64,000 nucleotides of DNA from the NCBI RefSeq assembly GCF_000283155.1, contig NW_004454160.1, positions 3,651,249 through 3,715,248 on the forward strand. Direction: 5' to 3'. Below, piece by piece: positions 22,705 through 35,119 of this stretch. The position numbers and the translations under genes are program-made. How positions within the stretch are numbered: the first letter of the stretch is position 1; each line of letters opens with the position of its first letter. The DNA comes from Ceratotherium simum simum. Its lineage: Eukaryota > Chordata > Mammalia > Perissodactyla > Rhinocerotidae. A model generated the notes under the pieces. That model saw nothing but the letters and a program-made list of their open reading frames with translations, was not told the origin of the DNA and did not search any database.

Positions 22705-25240
22705 ATCTTTAGACTTCCACTTCCAGCCAAGATGAAATAAAAAGCACCAGTCTTAGCCTCTTGCCTGAAAAAACTTAAAATCAAACAAAATATATGAAAG
22801 ACATTGGACATCAGAAAATCTTGAGGGGCTGGCCCCATGGCTTGGCGGTTAAGTACCTGTGGTCCACTACTGGCGGCCCGGGTTCGGATCCCAGGCACGC
22901 ACCGACGCCCTGCTTCTCTGGCCATGCTGAGGCCGTGTCCCACATACAGCAACTAGAAAGATGTGCAACTATGACATACAACTATCTACTGGGGGGCTTT
23001 GGGGAAAAAAAGGAGGTGGATTGGCAATAGATGTTAGCTCAGAGCCGGTTTCCTCAGCAAAAAGAGGAGGATTAGCATGGATGTTAGCTCAGGGCTGATC
23101 TTCCTCACCAAAAAAAAAAAAAGAAGAAAATCTTGAAAGCAGGCAGAATAAAAAAATTATGTACAGAGGAACAAGTATAAGAATGACACCAGATTTTTCT
23201 TTGGAAACAATGCAAGCCAGAATAGCAGATCAACATCCTTAAAGTACTGAAAGGAAAAAAAAAAGAAACTGTCAACTTGTAATTCTATACCCAGTGAAAA
23301 CATCTCTCAAGAATGAAGGCAAAATAAATAAAGACCTTTCATACATACAAATGCTGAAAAAATTCATAACTGGCAGATCTTCACTACAAGAAATATTAAA
23401 AGGAAGTTCTTCAGGCAGAAGAAAAATGATACCAGATGGAAATCTGGATCTACACAGAGGAATGAAGAGTAACTGGAAATGATAATTACATGGCTAAATA
23501 CAGATTTTTTTTCTTACTATTTAGATCTCTACGAAATAAATCTTTGGGGAACCTCCCAAAAGGAGGTTAAGAGAACAAACACCAGGACAACTAAACAAGG
23601 CAGACTAAACATGAGCATGTATCTCTGTCTTCACTTCGATCCTAACAAAAATGACTGGAAAAGCATAAAACAGGCAAACATTCATAATTGCAATGAGAAT
23701 GGAAGAAGAAAAGACAGCTGGTGAGAGTGATCCATGCTCTTTTGAAAGTTGGGAAGCAGTTAGATGAGTAGCAACTGACTTATCCGACTTGAGAAAGTTG
23801 AAATCAGAGCTAGAAAAGAGAGAGATGAACAAGAAGCAAGTCAGTGCTAGCCTCAAAGCCTCAGAAAAGGTTAGGAATTGAAGGCACCAGATACCTTCGA
23901 AAGTTAGAAGGTGGGGTGGACAGAGAGCCAGAGGATCTGTAAAACGTCTTCATAAAGAGCTATCATATCCCATAAATCCTTCCCAAGCCTGCGCTGTCTG
24001 TAACTGCTCCTGCCTCACCCCGTGGAAGACACGGGGTTTACTCTCTGCAGCAGGTGAATTGGAAAGGCTCTGGATCTGGGGATATCAACAATGGCTAAGG
24101 AGATTGTTGAGACACTATTCTGAAAGTGGAGGTTAAGTGCAAGTCCACACACTTCACTGTGAATCAGGCTTGTACCTCCAGACACATGTATGGCCAGAAG
24201 ATTCCTTTTAGGAAAACTGACCAGCCCAAGAGAAAATACCTACAGATATCCACATCAGAGTGTCTCTCAACAAAGCATAGCTGAGTATCTGCCTAATCCC
24301 TCTACAGATAAATCTTATGAGTAGAAGATTATAAGTAAGCCTTGTGCACTGACTAGAGCTTCCCATTAATATTTAAGTGACTCATTGCAAAATAAGAATG
24401 GATAGCCAAGAGTCATCTACTTTCTGAAGAAAGCTTCTACGGTGAAAGATGGGATAAAACACATAAACAGAGAAAAAGAACTTGGGGAAAAGAGAGTACA
24501 AGGAGCACGAGAAAATGTCAGCAAAATTTATACGTAATATTCTTAGAGTGATAGAAAATACAGCACCTGTGATATAGGAATAAGAAGCTAAAAAAGGAGT
24601 ATTAAAAAAAGAACTTTTAAAAGTTAAAACTTGATAGCAAAAATTAAAAATTCAACAGAAAGTTTAGAAAGAGTGTTCAGGATATCACTGAGAAAAATAA
24701 AGAGAAAGAGATAGAGATAAGCAGGAGGGAGGGAGAGATTTTGAGATTGATGGGTTTTGACTGAAAATCACAGAGAAACAATAACATTAGAGGATTCGCC
24801 CAGGAAGTCCAACATCTGAATAATCAAAATCCAGAACGAGAAAAGAAGGAAAACATTTTTAAAGAAACAGTAAAGGAAAAATTTCCCATAACTGAAGGAC
24901 ACAACCTTCAGATTATAATGAACCGTGGAGTGCCCAGCACAGTGAATGTAACTTTACACACTTGCGCATACACACACACAGACCAAGGCACTTTATCATG
25001 GGATTTCAGAACCGCAGAAGTAAAGGGAAGACCCTAAAAGGGCAGGGAATGGGGACAGGTCCCATACAAAGGATAAGGAGCTAGTGTGGCATCAGACTCC
25101 TCAACAGCAATACTAGAAGATAAAGAACAACAAAAAATGCCTCAACATTTTAAAGGAAGATGACTTCCAGCCTAGAAAGTTTATGCCCAGCTACATTCAA
25201 CCAAATATGAAGGTAGAACAAAGCTATCTCAGGCTTGATG
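22705..25240 (+). mobile_element. L1 LINE 5'-region block, interrupted
   Basis: Several segments resemble the 5' region of old mammalian L1: 'acttccagccaagatgaaat' near 22719, 'acaatgcaagccagaatagc' and 'aaagtactgaaagg...gtcaacttgtaattctatac' near 23200-23300, and 'caagaaatattaaaaggaag' near 23390. A block near 25100-25210 contains 'gcctagaaagtttatgccc'. The element is diverged and non-coding, and is interrupted by an ERE SINE at 22825-23124. The central 23.6-24.9 kb may include other material. I could not tell whether this is one element or two. Confidence 0.5.
22825..23124 (+). mobile_element. ERE-type SINE (long class), complete
   Basis: Complete copy with tRNA-like head, B-box GGTTCGGATCC, the CAACTAGAAAGATG...CTATCTACTGGGG segment, GATGTTAGCTCAG repeats and poly(A). 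Target-site duplication AGAAAATCTTGA is exact at 22813-22824 and 23125-23136. Inserted inside an older L1. Confidence 0.95.
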
Positions 25241-25869
25241 CAGGATGACTGGGTGGGCACTCTATCCTCTTAAATCTTGATTTGAGGGGTTGGGATGGTT
25301 AATGAAGTGTCTCTGGAAGCTGATCTTTTAGGGGATGGTGGACAAGGGAAACACCGGCTGCCTGGTAGACAGACCCATGTGTAGGAGCATGAACAGTAAT
25401 CAACCAAGTACTGGTCCCCCAGGGGGAGTTTGGAAGCACAGGGGGACATTGGTTGTCATAATTACTAGGGGATGCCACAGCTATCTAGTTCCCCAAGGGC
25501 CAGGATGCTAAATGTCCTGCAGTGCATGGGACAGCCCCTCAAGAAAAAATTGTCCTCCCCATAATCTCAAAAGCACATCCTTGAGAAATACTGAGTTAGA
25601 CACTTTCTTTGGTTTTCATGCTGAGGTTGCTTATGCTTGAAGCGGGGCTGAGAGGGTGTAGAGTGCTTTGGGGGGTGGGTTGGGTGATGTAGAGAAGATA
25701 GCTGAGTTGGGGAGAATGGAGAAGAATGAGAATATTCCAGGAGATAAAATACAATGACTGACTAAAATAAACAGGCATGCCACATGCCCATGAGTCTACA
25801 GAACAAATTCTATAAAATTATTTTTTATGATGCTCACATTTGTAAAGGGCTCTGTAATTGTTCTGTGCC
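25241..25869. other. Intergenic, no recognised gene
   Basis: Nothing confidently identified. A 'ggggagtttggaagcacagg...ggttgtcataattactagggg' phrase suggests an old repeat, but its family is not known to me. Confidence 0.35.
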
Positions 25870-26325
25870 TGAGTTCAGGTCTACACACTGTCACTATGTG
25901 TTGTCTGGACCACCGCTGCAGCCTCCCTTTGGGTCTCCCTGTTTCCAGTCTCACCTCTGCCCATCCATCCACCACACAGTGACCACAGTGATCTTTCTCA
26001 GACTCAAATCTGATGGTATCACTCACCTGCTCAAAACCTTTCAATAGCTTCCCATTGCCTCCCCATTACCTGGAGGGCACGTAGCCAAATTGACACCTTT
26101 GTGGGGCTTTTCCCAATCATTCCCTTCTAATGAGACTCTAATATGGTACTCCTCCATTTTAGTACTCATCCACAGTGTGACACTCATGTGTTTTTATACA
26201 GCATTTGCCAGGAGTCCATGAGCTCCTCACAGGCAGGGACTGCTTCTCATCTGTCTTTGGCTCTCCAGTGCCTAACACAGTGCCTGGCATGTGGAAAGCA
26301 CTCCTCATGCACTCGCTGGATAGAG
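25870..26325 (+). mobile_element. L2 LINE
   Basis: Clear L2 series: 'gtgaccacagtgatctttct', 'actcacctgctcaaaacctt', 'tcaatagcttcccattgcc', 'gtccatgagctcctcacagg' and 'cacagtgcctggcatgtgg'. Confidence 0.75.
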
Positions 26326-26539
26326 TTGATCCATTTCTCCCTCATGAAAAGGCTGAGCTCAGAGCAAGGCCCCAGTTGCACTCCTATTACCAACATGAGC
26401 AAGGGTCCTACATCATGTCAGGCCTCCTCTGGGCACCTGAGTCCTTTACAGCTTTTCCAAGTCACAAAGGTCATTGTGGCATTAGGCTCTGCTTGGAGCT
26501 GTGGGCTAAGGCCCTTACAGATGGGCTAGTCCAACGGCT

Positions 26540-26930
26540 GCATTTTGCCGATGAAGAAACCGAGGTCTAGTGAGGGCCAGTGCCTTTTCTGAAGCTGGCG
26601 ACACACGCCAGAACAGGACATGGTCTCCTGGCCTCCAGGCCAGCGTCCCACCAGCTCTCGCCCTGTGTGCAATGGGACCAGTGAGAAACTGGGGACTGTT
26701 TTATAGATAAAGTGAGTGTTTCACCACCCTATCTCCCCTTCTCACCACCATGGAAGCTTTAGTGGAGGCTGTGGGGATGCAGGGAATAGGAGGTAGACTT
26801 GGAAGGTGATTTAAGGCCAATGGTCGAGGAACCTGAGCCTTGTTCCATGAAGAGCTACTGAAGGATTTTGAGAGCAGGCTGACTTGCTTGGAACAGGGCT
26901 TCATTCTGAAGAGAGCTGGGAACTGCAGTC
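26540..26930 (-). repeat. MIR/L2-era repeat fragments, reverse orientation
   Basis: The first part shows 'ttttgccgatgaagaaaccg', a MIR-like core. The second shows 'gaagagctactgaaggattt' and 'gagcaggctgacttgcttgg', which resembles reverse L2. Assignment is tentative. Confidence 0.4.
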
Positions 26931-28124
26931 CACGAGGGACCTGTGAGGAACGATGCTCCTGCCACCATAAGTGCTCTGTCCTAGATTTATGAAAGCCACA
27001 GCTAGCAGTGTCCAGGAAAGAGGCAGGGTGTGTCTCACCTGAACAGTGAGGCTTGGCTGGGAGCTCTCTCAGCAGATGTAAAAATCAGATGGGAAGGTCC
27101 TGGATAAAGAGTAGCAGGGAATCTGTGCCTGGATTCTGTGATCTGAACCTAGAAAAGGTCAGGAGATCAAGCAGGTGGCCTCGGAGTAGTGGTGACAGGA
27201 ATTGTGGGTCCCACCAGTGGAGGCTGAGACAGGGAACCAGCCCCTGGGAGCTGGAGCACAGAGCTGGCCAGCCAGGGGTGACAAGGACCAGACCCTGAAT
27301 GACCAGCTTACCTAGGGGAGCATCAGGAGCCAATACTTCGTACACCGTCCTGTGTTTATAATTCTGTCCTTTCTATATTTATTTTCCTTTTGTTCTCCTT
27401 TAAAATTTAGTAAAATGTCTTTTTAAAACATCCAGCTCTCTCAGCTGGCCCCGGGGAAGCAAGGGTGCTTGGTGGTGCCCCTGCAGGGGGCAGTCTGCAA
27501 AGGAAGGGAGGCTTCCTGGGCCAGTGGAAGTAGTGGGACCACTAGAGTCATGGCTGCGAGGGTGCCGTCACTTACCCTTCCCACTGGCGGAGGCTCCTTC
27601 CATAGTTAAACTGTCAAGACTGGAGATTTTATTATGGGAAGTGAAAATCTCTTACCACTACACTCTGAGCGACTTAACTCTTGGACTCAGTTTTGTTCTA
27701 CAAACCATAAATCCCCTTGATTTTATTAGTATTCAGTACACACTTCCTCCCCAGGCAAAATGATTTTTCAAAATCTGACGTAAATGTAATGTTTTAACAA
27801 CAGTCAATTAAAACCACAAAAACAAAACTGTCTTTCCATACCCTGGTCTAATAGTCTAAGAAGATGACAGGCAGATTGATCTCTCTTATTGAATCCGTGT
27901 GAACAACACTTTAAAAATCCAAGCTAGTTCTAAGTGTAGACATCTAGCCTGATGTTTTGGTCACCTTTTTTTCTTATTGAAAACTGTGACATGTGATCCC
28001 ATCTTCAAGTGTTTTCTGTCTCCTGGGGTGTCATCTTCTGACACAGGGCCCCCATTTTCTAGTTCCTAAGAGCCTTTGGGCAGTCCCCGCTCCTGTGGTA
28101 CATCTCCTCCCTAACCCTTACGCC
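26931..28124. other. Intergenic, no recognised gene
   Basis: No coding region or clear repeat was seen. Small overlapping frames at 27053-27345 are not supported. Confidence 0.4.
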
Positions 28125-28290
28125 TGTGGTGTTCACACTCCAAACACGTGAGGATTATCTATGGGTGATTCTCTGGCCTCATGCCAGACCTAGTGAATCA
28201 GAATTTTGGGGTAGGATCCTGGGATGCTGGAATTTTTAACTGGCACTCCAGGCAATTTTAATCAGACAGTGTGAGGACCGAAATGAAGAC
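28125..28290 (+). mobile_element. MER5A/MER20-like hAT MITE
   Basis: 'gttcacactccaaacacgtg', 'gtgaatcagaattttggggt', 'ctggaatttttaactggcac' and 'cagtgtgaggacc' follow the order of this MITE group. Confidence 0.55.
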
Positions 28291-28321
28291 GATTACTTTA
28301 CTGAAGAGTCACCCAGTTTAA

Positions 28322-28359
28322 ACACACACACACACACGCACACACACACACACACACAC
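28322..28359. repeat. (CA)n microsatellite
   Basis: About 38 bases of CA repeats with one CG interruption. Confidence 0.95.
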
Positions 28360-28361
28360 GA

Positions 28362-28560
28362 GGCTATCATTTATTAACCATCTACTTAGTGCTAGGGTCT
28401 TTATTAACTTCATTTCCTTTAATCCTTATACTAACCATGGCAGGTAAGCATCCCCATTTTTTAAAGCCAAGGAAACAGAGAGGTTAAATAACTTACCAAA
28501 GGTCACAGAGTTGGGAAATGGCAGTGCAAAGTCCGTCCTACTCCTCAGCCCTCACCCAGG
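28362..28560 (-). mobile_element. MIR SINE
   Basis: Reverse-complement MIR: 'atcatttattaaccatctac', 'catttcctttaatcctta', 'ggaaacagagaggttaaata', 'aaaggtcacagagttggg'. Confidence 0.65.
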
Positions 28561-28698
28561 TCTCACTCTCACTCCCTGTTCCCTCTTGAATGAAAAAGAC
28601 AGACGCCCAGGAAGAAGCCGTGGGCACGCTTCATAGCATCATTGGCTCCACTCTCTCCTTCCGCAGGCAGCGGGGCTATCCCTTCCACGTTCTTCTTA

Positions 28699-29000
28699 TT
28701 TATTTATTTATTTATTTTTTTGTGAGGAAGATCAGCCCTGAGCTAACATCCGTGCTAATCCTCCTCATTTTGCTGAGGAAGACAGGATCTGAGGTAACAT
28801 CTATTGCCAATCTTCTTCCTTTTTTTTTCCCCAAAGCCCCAGTAGATAGTTGTATGTCGTAGTTGCACATCCTTCTAGTTGCTGTATGTGGGACGTGGCC
28901 TCAGTATGGCCCCAGAAGCGTTGGTGCGCGCCCGGGATCCCAACCCTGGCCGCCAGTAGCGGAGCGCGCGCACTTAACCGCTAAGCCACAGGGCCTGCCC
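28699..29000 (-). mobile_element. ERE-type SINE (long class), complete, reverse orientation
   Basis: The reverse complement carries the head GGGCAGGCCCTGTGGCTTAG, a B box and the CAACTAGAAGGATG segment. It ends in an AAATA-type tail, seen on the plus strand as TTTATTTATT. The target-site duplication CCTTCCACGTTCTTCTTA is 18 bases and identical at 28681-28698 and 29001-29018, suggesting a fairly recent insertion. Confidence 0.95.
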
Positions 29001-29018
29001 CCTTCCACGTTCTTCTTA

Positions 29019-30043
29019 GCGAAGCTTAATGTCTTTCCTTTCTTTCATGGGTTGAGCCTTCTTGAGACTTATTCTTGGCAGGGTTGAGCCTCCCTCATAG
29101 TGTCCCCCCGATCACCTTGTCCCTTGAACACCTGGATGGTCTGTAGAGTCACACTGATTTGTTAGAACCCTCCCTACCCCTGTCTAGACTCATTAGGGAG
29201 AAATCAATAGTTTTCACATTTGGAACTGCCATTCCTCTTGAGCATTTGGTATGTCTGACCATTGTTTCTCCGAACCTCTGACAACCTGTCTGCATGTTGC
29301 AGAAGCAGAGGCTGAGCTCCTGGGGCAAGGAGATCCTGAGCAAGGTGGGACAGACTCTGCTGGACATGCCCAGCCTGAGGATACAGTCAGCTATCTACTT
29401 TCAAACAGCCCTAGGGCCTCCTGAGAGAAGTGATGAAGATCCCTGGCATCCGAGGGTCAGGCCCCAGGATGCCAGAACAAAGGGCTTGCTTTAGCCTTAG
29501 GGGAGCACCTTGGGATCCTGGGAGCTGTGGGCAGGAAGGATACATTCAACTAAACACTGAGGGGTGTGACTTAAAAGCCCTAAGCAAAGTTCCAAGTTCT
29601 TTGAGAGGACTTGTAAGGAGCAGAACCAGCCTGCCTGGTAGGAATTGTAAAATTTGGGGGCTCTATGAAGAACCAGGGGAGGGAGCCCACCCTTTGTGGG
29701 AACATAGAAGAAATTGTGACCCTGGTGGGGAGAGGGGCTTCCCTAGCTGGGTGAGTGGTATGGTGGAAGATGGGCCAGAGGACCACCTGGAGCCAGAGGG
29801 CAATGACGCCCATGTGCCTAGAACCTTCAGGCCCAACATCAGAGTTGTGATGACAGCAACTCATGCTGGCAGGTGCAACGGGCAACCACAACCAGACCCT
29901 GAGGAGGCGGAGTGGAGGGAGCAAGGAGGCAAGTAACACATAGGTAACAGAACTGGCAGTCTGTTGTTCCACCTTGTCCAGGGACATGGCTGGGGGTGGG
30001 GGACAAAAAAGAGGAAGAGTGTTTTGCTGCGAAGCGGCCTATC
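29019..30043. other. Intergenic with a 168-codon open frame, no recognised gene
   Basis: A plus-strand open frame at 29430-29936 is the longest outside TENT5C and the CpG island. Its translation shows no domain, signal peptide or homology that I recognise, and it is shadowed by a 135-codon frame on the other strand. It is likely chance or repeat-derived. Confidence 0.35.
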
Positions 30044-30378
30044 AAGGGCTGACAAAGTACAGCCAGTGGGCCAAATCCTTCCTGCTGCCTGCTTGTGTAC
30101 AGCTGGCAAGTAAGAAGGGACGTTACATTTCAAGCAGTTGGGGAAAATAAAAATAATATTTCATGATACATAAGAATTATATAAAATTCAAATTCCAGTG
30201 TCCATAAAGAAAGTTTTACTGGAACACAGTCATGCCCATTTATTTATATATTATCTCTGGCTGTTTTCTCCCTAACAACAGCAGAGTTGAATTGTTGTGA
30301 CTGAGACCATATGGCCCACAAAACATACATTATTGACTATTTAGTCCTTTACAGAAAAAGATTGCTGACCTGTGAGTT
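30044..30378 (+). mobile_element. hAT-type DNA transposon remnant
   Basis: Same family as 8731-8925 and longer: 'agtgggccaaatccttcctg', 'aaagttttactggaacacag', 'agagttgaattgttgtgac', 'gaccatatggcccacaaaac', 'tttacagaaaaagattgctg'. Confidence 0.65.
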
Positions 30379-31299
30379 AGAAAAACCCTTATAATGCCCC
30401 CAATGAGCTATTTCTCGAATTGGTTTCCACAATGACTGGATCAGAAACTCGCCCAAGCGGAGCCCACATGGCTGTGCAGTGTCTCTCGAGCTGCATTTTC
30501 CCACAGGTCCTGGCTGCTGACCCTGCTAGAAGCCACTGAATGCTCTTCCAGTGGGGCAGGCACTTGTCTGGCAGGGAAAACACAATCATGCTGGAGAACG
30601 TGAGCTTGTGAAACCCCAGGCGGGGAAAGCCCCAGCTCCTTCCAGCCCCATTTTTGCCATTTCCCCTGGCTGCTTGGTCCTGGGTCAGAGGGAACAGGCC
30701 TCGGTGGGGGACAGTGGGGGCTGACTCTGGGGCTTAGGCAGTGGAGGAACATCTGAAACAGCAGCTTTAGAGAGAGGAAACGCCCCTTCCATGCAAAGTC
30801 CCCTTTGTGTATCATCGCCATTATTAGAAATGTGCACAACCCAGCAAAACCAGCAGGTCGCACATTCACAAAAGAGCCTGCCACACTGGAGCAGGAGGGT
30901 TCTGGGCTTTTTCAATGTGTAGGTTCTAATTCTTGGTACAGGGAAGCTGTTCAGGGAAAGAACAAAATGACTTCATTGTACAGCGAGTTCACTGTGGTCC
31001 TCCAGAACAGTATCTTGCATTCTCTGCTTATCCTCAGCACAGGGGTAGAGGAAGTACGTCTGAAGTTCTGGGGAACTGTGGGAGTTGGCAACCCCTCAAG
31101 AGTGAGGCTAATTGGTTGTCCAGAGGGAATTATGATGATATTGCAACCCATGGGCCAATGGGCAATGGGGCAGTCTGCCAGGACAGAGCATGGCTGGCGC
31201 CCCAGGCTCCCAGCCCAGCAGTTGGGTAGGGTCCGTGCCATCTTGGCTTCAGGTGTGAAACTGTTCAGCCCAGGCTGATGGATCACTCAGCATCGACCA
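30379..31299. other. Intergenic, no recognised gene
   Basis: Overlapping frames on both strands (30441-30884 minus, 30805-31278 plus) show no family match. Confidence 0.35.
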
Positions 31300-31490
31300 C
31301 CGGCTGTGTGGGCTGTAGCATGTTGCTTAACTTCTCTGAACCTCTATTCCTCATCTGTTAAGTGGGAGGTGGGGTAGGGGGAGAGACTACCACCACTTAC
31401 CTGGCAGAGCTGTCATGAGCATTAGCGATAGTAGAGGTAACGCCCTTAACTGGGCTTGCAGGTTTCAATAAATTGTAGCTAGTGTTACTA
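31300..31490 (+). mobile_element. MIR SINE
   Basis: 'catgttgcttaacttctctg', 'ctctattcctcatctgttaa', 'gcagagctgtcatgagcatt' follow the MIR core. Confidence 0.6.
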
Positions 31491-32944
31491 TCCAGATGTC
31501 CAATAGAGCTGAAGAATCTGTGGCATGCACGTGTTCGTTTTTAAATACCACTAGTTTCTCTTAGCTCTCCAGGCAGATTGTAAACTTCCAGAGGGCGGAG
31601 GGTATCAAGGAATAGATACCATCTATGAGCACCTGGTATTGGGCTTGGGGCTTTATAACAATTACCTTGTCTCTCTAATTCTCGGCAGTCCCAAAGTCGG
31701 TATCATCATCAATCATCTGCATCGCGCCAATGAGGACAGCTGGACCTGGAGTGGTTTATGAGAGCACGCGGGAGTAAGGGGGGGCATGCTGGGTTTGGAG
31801 CTCTGGCTCCAGAGCTCCTGCTCTTCTCACTGTCTCCGGGCTCTCCTGCCTCTCTGGAGCGCTCCTTGCCTCAGATCCCTTGCACCCTGCTGGGTACGGA
31901 ACTGGTGCTCAGGCAAGAGGCTGGAAGCATAACCCTCGGGGCCTTGGAGCCTAGAATGCAGCAACGAGCCTCTGGTTTGACATTTCCTGAAATAGGGGCT
32001 GTGCCCAATTTAGCAGCAGCCAAAATTCAAAAGGCAAAGGCAAGAAAGAATCCTTTTCCTTTCCGTAGTATCTAAAGTGGGATGGAAAACAAGCCTGCTG
32101 AAAAGCTGCCTCGGCCAGTGCTGGAGCGAGGGGGGCTCTTCTCCCGTCCTGGGCTGATCATGTGAAAGCTGAGAAAACTGATCCCTCAACTTGGGGCAAG
32201 GGACAAAAGGCACAAGGACAATCAGGTACATGGAGTCGACCTCAGAGAAGGGAAAAACCACAGAAGGACGTTTTGCGGAGGAACCTGAAACAGCAGGGGA
32301 TGGCAGAGGAGCAAGAGGCTGCCAGGAGGCCATTCCTAGCTGCCCAAACGCGGCCTCTCCCAGCATCCGCTTACACGAGCCAATGTAAAGATGCTTTTTT
32401 AAAAAAGTCTTTGCCTAGCTCTAGTGTTTGTTTAAGGATAAGATGACCCAGCTTCCCCTATATTTAGTGCATGAAAATCTACAGGTGTTGGAGTCCAGGA
32501 ACTGCTTTGGGTTTTGCTATTAGTTTTCTGAGTCCCCTCCCCTCTCGGTTTCATTGTTCATAGCTGTTGGGGAGCTGGTTTCCTGACTTCTGCATAGTCC
32601 TCCCTCACTCCCTTACCCTCTTCTCCAGCTTAAATAGACCGTCTATTATGTAACTTCTTGTTTAAGGAAAAAAGGGATGCTATTTCAATTCTAATTTAAA
32701 ATTTTATGCCAACTATAATTCAATATAGGCACCGTATTTTATTTTAGTCAGTTGGCTTAATTTTCGTTTCTAACTAATCAGTTTAATCAGTCCCTTTGGC
32801 CTCCACTTAATACTCTGTTTACTAACCACAGACTCGGGAGGTGTGCTCATTCCTTTTCAAAGGCTCCTGTTGGAAGGTGGGATATTTGTCCTCCTGTGCC
32901 TCTTCCACATGCCACCCTGTAAAACAGGTTGAAGGCAAAATAGC
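31491..32944. other. Intergenic, no recognised gene
   Basis: No gene or confident repeat. Frames at 31758-32075 and 32010-32446 overlap each other in several phases. Confidence 0.4.
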
Positions 32945-33120
32945 ATATCATGGAGGGGCTAAAAGCTTGAGCCCCAAAGTCAGACACCCCATGGCCTGCT
33001 CCTGGCTCTGCCAGCTGTGACATTTTCATTTCCTCTGTAAACGTAATCGTCCTGTCTCTGAGTTGTTGGGAGATTAAATACTAACGCTCAGCACAGGACC
33101 TGGCGCTTGGTGATATTCCC
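32945..33120 (+). mobile_element. MIR SINE
   Basis: 'agcttgagccccaaagtcag', 'tcctggctctgccagctgtg', 'ttgttgggagattaaatact' and 'cacaggacctggcgcttgg'. Confidence 0.6.
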
Positions 33121-33359
33121 CAAACATGTTAGCGAGCCTGCAGTAGGTCCCTTCCATCCCCCCTGCCCCTGTCCCCCAGCTGATTCACAAAGGGAGGGTT
33201 GTCTGAGAAAAGCTGCTGGCCTGTCCAAGGAATTCCTTTCCTGTATAAGTGGAAGCGGATCTATTACCAGGCAACTCAACACCTCTTCACCCTTGAGAGG
33301 GGCTGGCATAACAATCAACATTTGCCCGGTGACTTATGGTTTACAGACTGCCTTCAGGG

Positions 33360-33570
33360 TTACAGGTGTGGGGAGAACGGGGCCCTGGAGTCAGGTCGTT
33401 GTGCACAGGCTCTGCCTCTCACAAGTTATGTAACCTGGGGCAACTCCCTAGTGCTCAGAGCTTCTGGCCTCTTATCCGTAAGGTGAGAATTCTGCTACCC
33501 CCTCGCAGGTTTCTGAGATCCACAAGCTGACATACATGTAACATGTACTTGGTAACCTCTAAAGCCTTAG
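33360..33570 (+). mobile_element. MIR SINE
   Basis: 'ggccctggagtcaggtcgtt', 'ggctctgcctctcacaagt', 'atgtaacctggggcaact' and 'cttatccgtaaggtgag'. Confidence 0.6.
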
Positions 33571-33732
33571 GCAAATGTGAGCAATCGTCATTCCATGTTC
33601 TCGTGGCTTGAGCTTCCAACAGACCCCTTGAACAAAGGCTCATGCGCTGCCCATGTTGAATGGATCGAAATTGTTGAGGAGAGTCTTGCCAAAGTCACTG
33701 TCAAGCTGCCTGTCTCCACCTCTGTCTCTCCT

Positions 33733-33739
<7 letters not shown>

Positions 33740-33774
<35 letters not shown>
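33740..33774. repeat. (CA)n microsatellite
   Basis: An uninterrupted CA run of about 35 bases, preceded by a CT-rich run. The threonine-histidine and cysteine-valine open frames across it are artefacts. Confidence 0.95.
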
Positions 33775-33775
<1 letters not shown>

Positions 33776-35119
33776 AGGGATCACACACGATCCCTCCCTC
33801 CCAGGTAAGCATCTGAAAGAAGGCAGGTGACTCTTACTTCTCACACTCTCCCCTAGGACCTCTTTCAAGAAACTTCCTATGGTAAAAGGCAGTCTAAGCG
33901 GTGACTTGCTTTGATGAAAAAGCCCTGGATTTGGTAGACCTGTGATGCAGTTGTGGCCAGAACAGGTAGGCTGGCTTACTCAGCTAGGTAAGGGATTACC
34001 TACCTTGGTGTGAAACCAAGCCTCCTGACACGGCCCAGCTTCCCCGGCTTTTTGGCAGCACTCACAGAAATCTGCTCAAGAGAGGGATGCCAGTCAAGTG
34101 GCTGAGAGACATGTGGTTCATCTGCCAGGCCAGCACATTCTTCTAGATAGCATTTGCCCCTGGAAGAGGGACACAGCCCTGTGGTACAGGAGAAATCACG
34201 GAGCCAGGAGCCAAGAAGCCAGCACTGTGGGCCCAACTCTGCTGCATCACTCAGGGCAGGAAGTCACTTGACCTCACGGTGCCCCCTCAGCTTTTGGGCA
34301 CGGGTAGGGGTTGTACCAGACACTCACCACAGTGCCATGCAGCTTCCTATTATGTCCCAGACTGGGTTCCACCCTCGACTTGTGTCTCAACTCTACCTGC
34401 TATAACGTGCACAACTCTACCTAAAGGGCTCTGGAGAGGATGAAGTTCCACCCCAAGGTAAGGTAGTAGAGGTGTGTCACACTGAAGCTTTGGCCTCTGC
34501 TTCCCCCAGAGGTTGTTTGATAAACCCTCTCAGGTCCTGTTAATGCTCTTAGCATCTTCCAGCAGATATTACCCAAATTACAACCAAGTATGTTCCTATC
34601 CCACCTAAGCCACTACTTGAACATTGAAGGAAAAAAAAAATTCCCCACTAGTTGAAAGTATAATTCTGGAATCCTGGAGACATTGGGTAGCAATGGGAGC
34701 ACCATGCCAATGCTGAGGAATTAACACTCGGAGGTGACACAAGAGTTCTACTAAAATACAGGAAGGGTAAGTCTGTTGGGGGTACTGCGTGGGTGGGGAG
34801 GTAGGGCGAATACAGCACAGTGTAAAGATTGCAGTTGTAAGTATTGACCTTGTGCAGGAGGTCAGAAGTTTGCAATCAATAGTGTTACAGTGTCCAGGAC
34901 ATGACTACTCATTCCGGGGAACTGAGTACCACCACTTCCCACACAAGTTGTTCTGCATGTAAATATTGGTCTGGACAATGCCTGGATTAAAATGTTTTCT
35001 GGCACCAGAATGAGGCATTACAACACATCCAGGTTAATATCCAGGATTCAGCCTCCTAGTTGCTAGCGGCCCGAGTCCAAGTCCTCCAAGGACAAAAACA
35101 CCAAGTTCAACATTTGAAG
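33775..35119. other. Intergenic, no recognised gene
   Basis: No recognisable exon or repeat. Contains an A-run near 34630. Confidence 0.4.

Noticed and set aside
29430..29936. 168-codon plus-strand open frame in the gene-poor flank
   Set aside because: No recognisable family, no splice or promoter context, and an overlapping long frame on the other strand.
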